A DNA stretch of 64,000 bases from Pseudoalteromonas luteoviolacea NCIMB 1942 (GTDB lineage Bacteria; Pseudomonadota; Gammaproteobacteria; Enterobacterales; Alteromonadaceae), in contig NZ_AUXT01000145.1 of the NCBI RefSeq assembly GCF_001625595.1, forward strand, positions 1 through 64,000, read 5' to 3'. The notes beneath the pieces are model-generated. The model ran no database searches, was not told where the DNA came from, and saw only the letters and a list, made by a program, of their open reading frames with translations. A program made the position numbers and the translations under genes. Positions within the stretch are counted from its first letter, which is position 1. Every line of letters begins with the position of its first letter. Of the stretch, positions 8,306 to 17,098 are shown piece by piece.

Positions 8306-8856
8306 TGAAAGCAGTATGCACAATACTGTTGATGCTTTGTAGCCTGAGCGCTTTTGGTCAGGCTTTGACTGCACAACAGGCCACAGATAGGTTAAACTTA
8401 GTCGTTCCCAAATTACCTTTATCGGGTAGTTTTGAGCAGTTTAAATACTTTAAGGTGTTGAAGCACCCCCTCAAGTCTCATGGCGAGTTTGAGGTCAAAA
8501 CTCAACGCTTGCTTTGGCAGACATTCAAACCGGTAATGAGTGCTGTGCTGTATGAAAATGAGACGCTTTATACGGTAAATAGCCGAGGGGGGAAAACGCC
8601 CATGCCACAAGGGAGTGATATGCCTACTTTGATTTTTTCTCTGTTACAAGGGAAGTTCAAAGAACTTGAAAAAACCTTTGTTTTATCGACAGACAAGCGT
8701 CTCAATTGTATTTCAATGACGCCAATCAGCGAACCTTTGAACTTGGCATTGAATAATGTTGTTTTATGTGGTCAAGGTACTATTAAGAAGATTGAGCTTT
8801 TTGATAGTAAGAATAACAAGACAATTATTAGCCTGCAGTTTGCATCACCACAATGA
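8305..8856 (+). CDS. apeL: LolA-like periplasmic lipoprotein carrier homologue
   Basis: A 183-residue exported protein of the LolA-like family. An N-terminal signal peptide is visible (MKAVCTILLMLCSLSAFG, cleavage near AFG-QA). The mature part has the LolA-type pattern of alternating strands and the FEVKTQRLLWQT segment. In aryl polyene clusters this protein probably carries the lipid-linked pigment across the periplasm after extraction by the exporter encoded next. ATG 8305 is chosen rather than GTG 8302 because TGATG coupling with the thioesterase stop is typical. Confidence 0.8.
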   Translation: MKAVCTILLMLCSLSAFGQALTAQQATDRLNLVVPKLPLSGSFEQFKYFKVLKHPLKSHGEFEVKTQRLLWQTFKPVMSAVLYENETLYTVNSRGGKTPMPQGSDMPTLIFSLLQGKFKELEKTFVLSTDKRLNCISMTPISEPLNLALNNVVLCGQGTIKKIELFDSKNNKTIISLQFASPQ

Positions 8857-8878
8857 CAAAAAGGGTTTGTAATATTTT

Positions 8879-11125
8879 ATGCCATATCTGTCAAAGAAAC
8901 AGCATTTGCCGTTAGGTCTAGCGCAGTTAATCATTGCCGTATCATTACTCGTATATTTGTTGGTTCAAGGAAAAGTAAACCTTGAAGCTGATATTCTCTC
9001 ATTATTACCCAGTGAAGATATTGAATTTGTAAATAAAGCGGAAGGCGCCTTCTTTCAGCGTTATAAAAATAATGTGATGATTGCTTTTAGTGGGCAAGAT
9101 GCGAAGTCTGCTCATGATGACGTACGTACTGGCTATGACGAAAAAGGGTGGTTGTATGGAGACTTCAGTTTTCCTGAGCTTGAAGCAGTCGCGAAGTTAT
9201 TTGGTGCTTACCAGGGCTACTTATTAGATGGTGAATCTCGTCAGGCTTTGACGGAAGGTGATTCTCTAGGAGAAGCTGCACTGGCTAAATTGAACAACGC
9301 GTTTGACCCTTTTACCCCACTATTCTTTCCTTTTGACCCGACACTCACAACCGCGTCATTCGTACAAACAGCTTTAGTGCAGCAGGCCAGCAACTTAACC
9401 GTTGAAGATGGTCGTATGGTCGTTAATGATGACACCAAGTATTATGTTTTGATGCTGACGCTGCCATTATCAGAGTTGGAAAGTATGGAAAAGGCCACTG
9501 ACCTAGTATATGCAGTCAGCGAGTCACTTGCTCACGTAGAAGCTGAATATCCAAATGTGATCACCAGTTATTCAGGTATTCCATTTCACACAGCTGAGAA
9601 TATGCGCCAAGCGAATAAAGAGATGCGTTGGTTGGGTGGGGTAAGTGCATTTTTTATTGTTTTAATCGTATTGTGGTCTTTTAGAAGCATTAACGCTTTA
9701 TTTGCCGTACTCATCACACAATTAAACGCAGTGTGTTTTGGCTTATTAGCCCTGACATTATTGTATGACTCTGTGCATGTTATCACTCTCGTGTTTTCTA
9801 TCACCTTAATAGGGATTGCAATAGATTACAGTTTTCACGTGATGACGACGAAAAAAGATGATTCAATCGCTTATAGTAATGTGCGTAGCGCGGTTAAACT
9901 TGGGTGTGTGTCAACGGCGACAGGCTATTGTGCATTTATGTTGTTGCCTATGGAGGCGCTCGAGCAAGTTGGTATCTTTATCGCATTCGGACTAGTTGGA
10001 GCACTATGCAGTGCGCTTTTTATCATCCCCAGCATACTTCACAGTTATACAGGCCAATCTCGCTTGAATCAGCTAGGTGACGCTGTTGTTTCTGTTTTAA
10101 ATGATTCTAGAGGTGCAACGAAAGTTGTGCTCTCCCTGTTTGGTTTGCTGTCTGTCGTATTCGTAGTAACGAATGAGCAAATATTTAATGACGATATAGC
10201 ACTTCTGAATGCAAGTAGTGAAACGTTAAGAAAAAACGAGCTCAAGCATCAACAGTGGTATTTTGGTACCCAAAGCCAGCGATTAATTTTGTGGGAGAGC
10301 AATTTAGAGGCACTGCTAGAAAAAGAAGAAGCACTCGTGGCTGCCCTTAAGTCACAATCATCGTCTATTAAAGTTCAAGCAATAAGTAATTGGTTACCCT
10401 CTAAATCTCGGCAACAAGAGAATCTTACTCTTCTAGTTGATGCTCAAAACCGAGGTGATTTTGCGACCCTAGCAGAACTAGTGGGCCAGCCAATTGAGGT
10501 GGGAGCTGCACCCCATTTGACGCTGGATGCTTTGTTAGAGTCTGAGTTGGGGGAATTATTGTCTAGCCAATATCTCAAGCTACATGGTTATCATGTTAGC
10601 TTGGTGTACGTTAATCATGCTGCAAAACACGACATCGATACGGTGCTAGATAATTTTGTGCAGATAACTCGTGTGGATAAAGCAGAGCAACTTTCTCTTG
10701 TATTAGTGGAAATGCGGCAGAGTTTATTGATTTGGTTTGCTATCGCATTAAGTGTGTTTTTATTAGTTTTGTGCATGCGTTTTGATCTCATATCAGCAGT
10801 TAAGAGTGGCTTTTGGTTACTATTATCTTGTTTGATTGGGTTATCTGGCTCGTTATTGCTGCAGGGAAGTTTGAATCTATTTAATTTGTTAGCACTGGTC
10901 TTATTGGTGGCATTAGCCATAGATTATTTTATTTTTTACCTGAAATGTGGTCAGGAGAGTAGCACAGCGCTAGCAATTTCATTGTCAGCCCTTTCATCAG
11001 TGTTCGTATTTGGAATGCTGTCATTTAGTCAAACACCAGCCATATACAGTTTTGGCTATACCATCATGATAGGCATTGTAAGTATATATTTTGTAGCGCC
11101 TTTAGTTGTAAAGAGGAAAGCATGA
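8879..11125 (+). CDS. apeM: MMPL/RND-type exporter of aryl polyene
   Basis: A 748-residue RND-superfamily membrane protein. It has a first membrane helix at about residues 12-31, a large periplasmic loop, five to six helices at about 245-430, a second loop and a final helix group at about 620-745. This is the two-fold repeat expected of MMPL proteins, with about 12 helices. Size and place fit the aryl polyene exporter family that hands the product to the LolA-like protein. The 22-bp gap before it is the longest in the operon; it overlaps the next gene by ATGA. Confidence 0.85.
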   Translation: MPYLSKKQHLPLGLAQLIIAVSLLVYLLVQGKVNLEADILSLLPSEDIEFVNKAEGAFFQRYKNNVMIAFSGQDAKSAHDDVRTGYDEKGWLYGDFSFPELEAVAKLFGAYQGYLLDGESRQALTEGDSLGEAALAKLNNAFDPFTPLFFPFDPTLTTASFVQTALVQQASNLTVEDGRMVVNDDTKYYVLMLTLPLSELESMEKATDLVYAVSESLAHVEAEYPNVITSYSGIPFHTAENMRQANKEMRWLGGVSAFFIVLIVLWSFRSINALFAVLITQLNAVCFGLLALTLLYDSVHVITLVFSITLIGIAIDYSFHVMTTKKDDSIAYSNVRSAVKLGCVSTATGYCAFMLLPMEALEQVGIFIAFGLVGALCSALFIIPSILHSYTGQSRLNQLGDAVVSVLNDSRGATKVVLSLFGLLSVVFVVTNEQIFNDDIALLNASSETLRKNELKHQQWYFGTQSQRLILWESNLEALLEKEEALVAALKSQSSSIKVQAISNWLPSKSRQQENLTLLVDAQNRGDFATLAELVGQPIEVGAAPHLTLDALLESELGELLSSQYLKLHGYHVSLVYVNHAAKHDIDTVLDNFVQITRVDKAEQLSLVLVEMRQSLLIWFAIALSVFLLVLCMRFDLISAVKSGFWLLLSCLIGLSGSLLLQGSLNLFNLLALVLLVALAIDYFIFYLKCGQESSTALAISLSALSSVFVFGMLSFSQTPAIYSFGYTIMIGIVSIYFVAPLVVKRKA

Positions 11126-12360
11126 ACCGAGAAGTATCAGATGTAATAATTATTGGCGCAGGGCCTGCGGGCGCTGCCACTGGCGCAATGCTAGCGCGCC
11201 AAGGCTATAAAGTCATAATTATTGAAAAGCAACATTTCCCGCGATTTTCAATTGGCGAGAGTTTACTGCCACAGTGCATGTCGTTCCTCAAAGAAGCAGG
11301 TCTTGAGCCTTTGATACATGAAGCAGCAGAGCAATTAGGTTTTCAGTATAAAGATGGAGCTACGTTCCAAAAATCTGAAAGTTATACAAGCTTTGACTTC
11401 GAAAAGAAGTTCAGCGAAGGGCCATTTGCAACCTACCAAGTAAAACGTGCTGACTTTGATCATTTATTGGCAAAAGGTGCTGCGCAGTTTGGTGCGGATA
11501 TTCGTTTTGGACACTCCGTCGAAAAAGTGGACGTTGAGTCTGACATGCCAGTATTAGATGTTGTCAACGAAGAGGGTGAGTCTTACCAATTGCAAGGCCG
11601 ATTCCTATTGGATGCGAGTGGTTTCGCTAGGGTCTTACCACGTTTACTCGACTTAGAAAGGCCATCTTGCTTCCCTTCAAGAAAGTCGTTTTTTACACAT
11701 ATCACAGATAAAATTCAATGTGAGCAATTTGATCGCAATAAAATATTAATCACTGTTCATCCTGAATCGCCAGATATTTGGCTGTGGTTAATTCCATTTT
11801 CAGATGGAACTTCAAGTATCGGTGTTGTTGGTAAAGATGCGCAGTTTTGTGACGGCTTATCTGAGCAGGAGACGCTGAAGAAGTTCGTATATTCAGCCTC
11901 TAACCTTGCGCATTTGTTACAACAGGCTGAATGGCCAAATGATGTTAATAGCATTAAAGGTTACAGCGCAGATGTGACAAACTTGTCAGGTAAAAACTAT
12001 GCGTTGCTCGGCAATGCTGGAGAGTTTTTAGACCCAGTTTTTTCTTCGGGTGTTACGATTGCACTTAAGTCCGCAAGTCTTGTTTCGCCACTTGTATCCA
12101 AGTATTTAGAGGGGGAGCAAGTGGACTTCACTGAACAGTTTGAAGTGCCATTGCGCAAAGGAGTAGATTGCTTTAAGACGTTTGTGACTGCTTGGTACAC
12201 TGCTGAATTTCAAGATATTATCTTCTACGATGAACAAGATACTAATGTTAAAAGCATGATTTGTTCAATTTTGGCTGGATACGCTTGGGATGAGAAAAAC
12301 CCCTATGTGGCACAAAGTGAGCGACGTTTGAAAGTGCTGGTAGACTTATGCAGCATGTAA
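11122..12360 (+). CDS. Flavin-dependent halogenase-like FAD protein
   Basis: A 412-residue flavoprotein with a Rossmann GxGxxG at residues 12-17 (GAGPAG). It also carries the motifs that define flavin-dependent halogenases: GESLLP at 45-50, Lys77 in YKDGATF where the catalytic lysine falls in phenol/pyrrole halogenases, WLWLIP (WxWxIP) at 220-225, and FLDPVFSSG (Fx.Px.Sx.G) at 302-310. Halogenated aryl polyenes are known (xanthomonadins, flexirubins, and the bromo-alterochromides of Pseudoalteromonas), so bromination or chlorination of the aromatic head is a sound hypothesis. The length (about 410) is shorter than tryptophan halogenases (about 530) and close to the phenolic group. It could still be a related reductase or hydroxylase. 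No flavin reductase gene is nearby. Confidence 0.78.
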   Translation: MNREVSDVIIIGAGPAGAATGAMLARQGYKVIIIEKQHFPRFSIGESLLPQCMSFLKEAGLEPLIHEAAEQLGFQYKDGATFQKSESYTSFDFEKKFSEGPFATYQVKRADFDHLLAKGAAQFGADIRFGHSVEKVDVESDMPVLDVVNEEGESYQLQGRFLLDASGFARVLPRLLDLERPSCFPSRKSFFTHITDKIQCEQFDRNKILITVHPESPDIWLWLIPFSDGTSSIGVVGKDAQFCDGLSEQETLKKFVYSASNLAHLLQQAEWPNDVNSIKGYSADVTNLSGKNYALLGNAGEFLDPVFSSGVTIALKSASLVSPLVSKYLEGEQVDFTEQFEVPLRKGVDCFKTFVTAWYTAEFQDIIFYDEQDTNVKSMICSILAGYAWDEKNPYVAQSERRLKVLVDLCSM

Positions 12361-12926
12361 AGTCATTGGCAATGAAGCTCTGTGTTGTGTTCATGATGAT
12401 TGTTATGAGCGCATGTACCTTAGTAAAGGTGCATGAACAAGGGACCGTTTACCTCTCTAAAGGTGTGGCCATGTCTCTGAGCTCCGTGGCTGAGACACTG
12501 CAAGGTAAACACCTTGTCCAGTTACTGCAGTTTGAAGTTGACGGTCAGGTCAATGAGCTAATTGTACAATTAGAATTTAAACAGCGTGAGATGTCCATGG
12601 TTGCAATGACAGCAACTGGGTTACCCGTTTTTGAGCAAACTTTTCGCGATGACGGTCACCATGAATTACATAGCTATATTGAGCTTCCTAAAGTGAAGCC
12701 TGAGTATGTAATCGCAGACATTCAATTGGTACACTGGCCAATTAGGTTACTTCAACAGAATATTCGTGGTGCATACATTACAGAAGCGCGCGAGGGTAAC
12801 AAACTAAAACGAGCTGTGATTGTTGATGGGCAACCTATTATTGAAATCAACAAGTCTTTAGAGAAGACCACATTTATCAATTTTGAGCGCAATTACAAAA
12901 TTGAGATTAGCAGCTTAGATTACTGA
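12348..12926 (+). CDS. apeN: DUF3261 lipoprotein of the aryl polyene operon
   Basis: A 192-residue lipoprotein with a lipobox MSAC ending at Cys23. The DUF3261 family is tied to aryl polyene clusters and lies, as here, after the exporter. It is probably anchored in the outer membrane and may receive or insert the pigment lipid; this is inference, as no member's mechanism is clear to me. An in-frame ATG at 12372 would give a very short signal peptide, so the earlier ATG, which overlaps the halogenase-like gene by 13 bases, is preferred. Confidence 0.75.
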   Translation: MQHVKSLAMKLCVVFMMIVMSACTLVKVHEQGTVYLSKGVAMSLSSVAETLQGKHLVQLLQFEVDGQVNELIVQLEFKQREMSMVAMTATGLPVFEQTFRDDGHHELHSYIELPKVKPEYVIADIQLVHWPIRLLQQNIRGAYITEAREGNKLKRAVIVDGQPIIEINKSLEKTTFINFERNYKIEISSLDY

Positions 12927-12935
12927 GTTAAGGTT

Positions 12936-14120
12936 ATGACTTCATTTATAAATGATTTAGGAATTGTTTGCTCATTGGGCTGTGGCCAGAGTGAACTCAA
13001 ACGAGCGCTGAAAAACCCAGAACAAGAATATTTAAGTGTGGACTCAGAGCTTCATACTTCAGGGAAGACGGTATACGTTGGCAAGGTGCATGAAGCACTA
13101 CCTTCGTTAGCGTCTTTTCCAAGTCACTATCAGACTAGAAACAACGCTTTAGCTAAATTAGCCTATACACAAATTGAAAAGGCGCTGGTAACGCTAAGTC
13201 AAGGCGTCGAGAAAAAGCGAATTGGAGTTGTAATAGGTACTAGCACATCGGGTGTTGCGACAGGAGAAGAGGCCGCCTCGTATTTCAAAGAGCATGGCGA
13301 ATTTCCTGAGCATTATGATTACCAATGCCAAGAATTGGTAGCGCCGGCGCATTTCATTGCAGACTTAGCTGGTGCATTAGGCCCAGTATATGCGATTTCA
13401 ACAGCTTGTAGTTCGAGTGCGAAAGCAATGATGACCGCTCACATGCTACTAGATAGTGATTTGGTCGATATTATCATATGTGGTGGCGTAGATTCTTTAT
13501 GCAGGTTAACGGTTAATGGCTTTGATGCCCTAGAGTCTGTATCAGCGTCTTTATGTGAGCCATTTGCAGAAGATCGCGATGGAATCAATATTGGAGAAGC
13601 AGCCGCTTTGTTTATCATGTCTAAGAAGACTAGCAAAGTTGCATTACTTGGTGCTGGGGAAAGCTCCGATGCGTATCATATCTCAGCACCTGATCCCAGA
13701 GGGAGTGGCGCGATATCTGCGATGCAGCAAGCCTTAGTAATGGCAGGTTGCCAAGCGTCTGACATAGACTATGTTAATTTGCATGGTACGGGCACCGTGA
13801 AAAATGACGACATGGAATCAAAAGCGGTATTTGATGTATTTGCTGACAAGGTGAATACGAGTTCAACTAAGCGCTTCACCGGTCATACTCTCGGTGCCGC
13901 AGGTGCATTAGAAGCTGGGTTGTGTTGGTTACTACTTGACGATCCTCAAACACCTTTGCCAATACATAAAATGACAAAACCAAGAGACATGAGTTTACCT
14001 CAAATCTCGCTTGTAGAAGCAGCGCATTATATACAGCCTAAGCTATGTTTAAGTAATTCGTTTGCATTTGGTGGAAACAATATCAGCCTTATTCTAGGAA
14101 CTTACAATGAAAAAGAATAG
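12936..14120 (+). CDS. apeO: Elongating beta-ketoacyl-ACP synthase
   Basis: A 394-residue FabB/FabF-type ketosynthase with a complete Cys-His-His triad: Cys158 in ISTACSSSAK, His283 in NLHGTGT and His317 in FTGHTLGAAG. It should be the catalytic partner of the cysteine-less protein encoded at 359 and perform the repeated malonyl condensations that lengthen the polyene. The C-terminal LSNSFAFGGNN motif is present. It overlaps the following dehydratase gene by 14 bases. Confidence 0.86.
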   Translation: MTSFINDLGIVCSLGCGQSELKRALKNPEQEYLSVDSELHTSGKTVYVGKVHEALPSLASFPSHYQTRNNALAKLAYTQIEKALVTLSQGVEKKRIGVVIGTSTSGVATGEEAASYFKEHGEFPEHYDYQCQELVAPAHFIADLAGALGPVYAISTACSSSAKAMMTAHMLLDSDLVDIIICGGVDSLCRLTVNGFDALESVSASLCEPFAEDRDGINIGEAAALFIMSKKTSKVALLGAGESSDAYHISAPDPRGSGAISAMQQALVMAGCQASDIDYVNLHGTGTVKNDDMESKAVFDVFADKVNTSSTKRFTGHTLGAAGALEAGLCWLLLDDPQTPLPIHKMTKPRDMSLPQISLVEAAHYIQPKLCLSNSFAFGGNNISLILGTYNEKE

Positions 14121-14559
14121 CTATGGCATTGAACAGCTAATCGCACATCGTGACCCAATGATATTAATCTCTGAATTAACCGAATACGATACTAGCCAAG
14201 CGACGGGGGTGGTGCGAATTACAGCTGACTCTCCGTTTATATCCGAAAAAGGCGTACCGAGTTACGTCGGTATCGAATACATGGCACAGATGGTTGCAGC
14301 ATATGCAGGTGCAAAGGCTTTAGATAATGGCGGTACCATTGATATTGGTTTTTTACTGGGCTCTAGAAAATACAAGACTCACATACCTTACTTCAAACCT
14401 GCTCAAAACCTTGTCGTAAGCGTTGAGGAGCTGCACAAAGAAGAAAGTGGTCTTGGTGTATTTGATTGTAAAATTAAGTACAATGATGAATTGTTAGCGG
14501 AAGCAAAAGTAAATGTCTTCCAGCCAGACGATCCACAGGGTTTTATCAAGGGGCAATAA
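14107..14559 (+). CDS. apeP: Second hotdog dehydratase of the aryl polyene operon
   Basis: A 150-residue FabA/FabZ-like hotdog protein. His14 in IAHRDPMIL and the acidic residue in VGIEYMAQMVAAYAG (about residues 55-69) are the expected catalytic pair. Aryl polyene systems use two different dehydratases that act as a heterodimer; this one would partner the small protein encoded at 4277. Its stop codon overlaps the ketoreductase start (TAATG). Confidence 0.82.
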   Translation: MKKNSYGIEQLIAHRDPMILISELTEYDTSQATGVVRITADSPFISEKGVPSYVGIEYMAQMVAAYAGAKALDNGGTIDIGFLLGSRKYKTHIPYFKPAQNLVVSVEELHKEESGLGVFDCKIKYNDELLAEAKVNVFQPDDPQGFIKGQ

Positions 14560-15284
14560 TGCAAAAAAGAATTTTAGTTACGGGCTCTAGCCGAGGTATT
14601 GGCAAAGCTATCGCATTTGAATTAGCACAGCAAGGGTTTGATATTACTCTACATTGCCGCAGCAATCTGGGTATGGCTGAGGAATTTAAAAGTGAGTTGG
14701 AAGCATTAGGGCGTCATGTAACTGTATTGCAATTTGATGTGTGCGATCGCCAAGCAGCCAAAGAAGCGCTTTTCAACGATATTGAAGAGTTTGGTGCTTA
14801 CTATGGTGTCGTTTGCAATGCTGGCATTACACGTGACGGTGCTTTCCCTGCATTGACCGACGATGATTGGGATAGTGTGATCCGTACTGGGCTAGATGGC
14901 TTCTATAATGTTGTTCACCCAATATTGATGCCAATGATACAGATGCGTAAAGGTGGCCGAATAATCACTGTCACATCTGTTTCGGGTATTGCTGGCAATC
15001 GAGGACAAGTTAACTACAGTGCTGCAAAAGGCGGTGTAATCAGTGCTACAAAAGCCCTTTCTTTAGAGCTGGCTAAAAGAAAAATTACGGTAAATAGCGT
15101 TGCTCCTGGGTTGATTGAAACCGATATGACAGAAGGCGCAGAAATCGATGAAATTAAAAAGTTGATCCCTATGCGCAGAGCTGGGCAGCCAAAAGAGGTC
15201 GCTGCAACAGTGGCATTTTTGATGTCAGAGGGTGCAGGTTATATCACTCGCCAAGTTATTTCTGTTAATGGTGGATTGGTTTAA
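14559..15284 (+). CDS. apeQ: 3-oxoacyl-ACP reductase (FabG-like)
   Basis: A 241-residue short-chain dehydrogenase. The NADP-binding GSSRGIGK motif is at residues 9-16, the NAG motif at 87-89, and the catalytic Ser140 (or 142), Tyr153 and Lys157 in the YSAAKGG segment. It reduces the beta-keto group after each condensation, giving the hydroxyl that the two dehydratases remove. Both ends overlap neighbours through TAATG junctions. Confidence 0.87.
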   Translation: MQKRILVTGSSRGIGKAIAFELAQQGFDITLHCRSNLGMAEEFKSELEALGRHVTVLQFDVCDRQAAKEALFNDIEEFGAYYGVVCNAGITRDGAFPALTDDDWDSVIRTGLDGFYNVVHPILMPMIQMRKGGRIITVTSVSGIAGNRGQVNYSAAKGGVISATKALSLELAKRKITVNSVAPGLIETDMTEGAEIDEIKKLIPMRRAGQPKEVAATVAFLMSEGAGYITRQVISVNGGLV

Positions 15285-16507
15285 TGAAGCGTGTAGTTGT
15301 TACAGGTATGTCTGCGATCACTGCGCTTGGTCAAGACTGGGATAGTTTTAAAGCCAATCTGCAAAATGGCCAAAGTGCCATTAAGCACATGTCTGAGTGG
15401 GCCGATGTTGTTGAATTAAACACGCAAGTCGCAGCCCCTGTAGAGAATTTCGAAAAGCCAAAGCACTATAAGCGTAAGATGATCCGTTCTATGGGTCGCG
15501 TTGCATTGATGTCAACTGTTGCAACAGAACAAGCGTTGGCGCAAGCGGGCTTGTTAGAGCATGAGAGCTTGACCAATGGTGATACTGGTATTTCCTATGG
15601 CTCATCTTCTGGTTCGACTGCTCCTACTGTAGAGTTTGGAAAATTATTGAGTGATAAAGACATGTCGGGTATTACTGCGACAAGTTATATTCAAATGATG
15701 GCACATACAACTGCGGTGAATATCGGTGTATTCTTCGGCGCTAAGGGCCGAGTAGTAACTACAAGCTCTGCATGTACATCAGGCTCTCAGGGGATTGGCT
15801 ATGCTTATGAAGCGATACAGTCAGGACGCCAAAAAGTGATGATTGCTGGTGGAGCTGAAGAGCTTTGTGTTTCTGGAGCTGCAGTTTTTGATACATTGTA
15901 TGCGACTTCGACAAAACTTGATCCTGAAGATACTCCAAGGCCATTTGACAAAGCTCGAGATGGCTTAGTGGTTGGTGAAGGAGCTGGTACGCTAATTCTC
16001 GAAGAGTTGGAGTTTGCCAAAGCGAGAGGCGCGACCATTTTGGCTGAAGTAGTTGGTTTTGGCACCAATTCAGATGGACAACATATTACTCAACCGACTT
16101 CGGTAACTATGGAAGAAGCGATGCGTTTGGCTTTGCGTGATGCGCAATTACAACCTGAGCAAATTAGTTATGTGAATGCTCATGGAACGGCAACTGATCG
16201 TGGTGATATCGCTGAATCGCATGCTACATTTTCAGTGTTTGGTGAAAAGCCTATTAGCTCCTTAAAAAGTTACCTTGGGCATACCTTAGGAGCGTGTGGT
16301 GCTATAGAAGCATGGGCGTGTATCAACATGCTTAATTCCAGCTGGTGCGCACCAACTCTTAATCTAACAGAAGTAGACCCCGAATGTGCACCACTGCGCT
16401 ATATTACAGGGCAAGGTGAAGAAATAAGTATGGATTACGTTATGTCGAATAACTTCGCATTTGGTGGTATTAATACTTCTTTGATTTTCAAAAAGTACAG
16501 CGTTTAA
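15284..16507 (+). CDS. apeR: Second beta-ketoacyl-ACP synthase, last gene of the aryl polyene operon
   Basis: A 407-residue FabB/FabF-type ketosynthase with Cys164 (SSACTSGSQG), His300 (NAHGTATD) and His333 (LGHTLGACG). In related clusters ApeR is a separate homodimeric ketosynthase that may start the chain or make the partner fatty acid. The C-terminal NNFAFGGIN motif is intact. It is the last gene of the operon and is followed after 19 bp by a hairpin. Confidence 0.86.
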   Translation: MKRVVVTGMSAITALGQDWDSFKANLQNGQSAIKHMSEWADVVELNTQVAAPVENFEKPKHYKRKMIRSMGRVALMSTVATEQALAQAGLLEHESLTNGDTGISYGSSSGSTAPTVEFGKLLSDKDMSGITATSYIQMMAHTTAVNIGVFFGAKGRVVTTSSACTSGSQGIGYAYEAIQSGRQKVMIAGGAEELCVSGAAVFDTLYATSTKLDPEDTPRPFDKARDGLVVGEGAGTLILEELEFAKARGATILAEVVGFGTNSDGQHITQPTSVTMEEAMRLALRDAQLQPEQISYVNAHGTATDRGDIAESHATFSVFGEKPISSLKSYLGHTLGACGAIEAWACINMLNSSWCAPTLNLTEVDPECAPLRYITGQGEEISMDYVMSNNFAFGGINTSLIFKKYSV

Positions 16508-16526
16508 ATACGCGAAGTGTCTCAGT

Positions 16527-16570
16527 AATAGCCCGTGAAATTGTATGTGTACATGGGCTATTTATTACTT
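16527..16570 (+). terminator. Hairpin terminator of the aryl polyene operon
   Basis: Arms AATAGCCCGTG (16527-16537) and CATGGGCTATT (16552-16562) pair over 11 bp with one G-U pair and a 14-base loop, followed by TATTACTTT. It lies 19 bp after the last ape gene and before a convergent gene, so it may serve both strands. Confidence 0.65.
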
Positions 16571-16590
16571 TAAAAGCTGTTGATTAGTCA

Positions 16591-16758
16591 CTATGTCAGG
16601 GCTTTAGCTGCTTGGACTATGCCTTCCAATGTGAGTGGGTACATCCTTCCATTCATCAGCCTATCAATTTGCTCTATTGGTTTAGTTGCGCAGAACACAA
16701 TATATTTATCGGTGCCTTTGAATATTTTTATTGTGGCCTGATGAGATGATGGTATCAT
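16591..16758 (-). CDS. Candidate 55-residue small protein, unrecognised
   Basis: An ATG-to-TAG frame of 55 codons on the minus strand with a protein-like composition (IKIFKGTDKYIVFCATKP, then a PLTLEGIVQAAKAL helix). It starts 31 bp after the end of the DUF1653 gene on the same strand and could be co-transcribed. An in-frame TAA lies shortly upstream, so no longer form exists. No clear Shine-Dalgarno sequence is seen. I do not recognise the family; this would otherwise be a non-coding stretch between the operon terminator and DUF1653. Confidence 0.45.
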   Translation of the reverse strand: MIPSSHQATIKIFKGTDKYIVFCATKPIEQIDRLMNGRMYPLTLEGIVQAAKALT

Positions 16759-16789
16759 TTTGCCACATTTTTAATTTTACTATCAAATA

Positions 16790-17011
16790 TCATTCGTCTC
16801 GTAAATACTGAAATCTAGGTTGAGCTTTGCCATCAACAATTACTTCTTCGATAAACATGCTCAGTGGCCTTGCCCAATGGTCGTATTTACCATATAAAGT
16901 CTGGTAAATAACAAGTGGCTCTTCACTTTCACTGTGAGTCGCTACAAACATTACTTTATATTCTTTTCCTTTGTAATGACGGTATATCCCTTTTTTAAGT
17001 TCGCTAGGCAT
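16790..17011 (-). CDS. DUF1653 family protein
   Basis: A 73-residue protein of the DUF1653 family, recognised by GIYRHYKGKEYKV, the LVIYQTLYG segment and WARPLSMFIEEV. The function of the family is unknown; the fold resembles small beta-barrel (SH3-like) proteins. The start at 17011 is chosen because GAGG stands nine bases before the ATG and because the family starts just before the GIYRHYKG segment; a longer frame reaching 17149 has no family similarity in its extension and would run into the divergent DUF2947 gene. Confidence 0.8.
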   Translation of the reverse strand: MPSELKKGIYRHYKGKEYKVMFVATHSESEEPLVIYQTLYGKYDHWARPLSMFIEEVIVDGKAQPRFQYLRDE

Positions 17012-17098
17012 TGTTGAGTCCTCGTGTGACTGGTTATAATTGCAATAATTTAAAACGAGTCCGTAAACTCGTTTATCTGTGAGATAAGGTTTCAATAC

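Noticed and set aside
12936-16507. Ordinary fatty acid synthesis genes (fabF, fabA/Z, fabG)
   Set aside because: The presence of two KS genes, the DUF3261, LolA-like and MMPL genes and the ligase in one operon marks an aryl polyene cluster instead of the primary fab locus.
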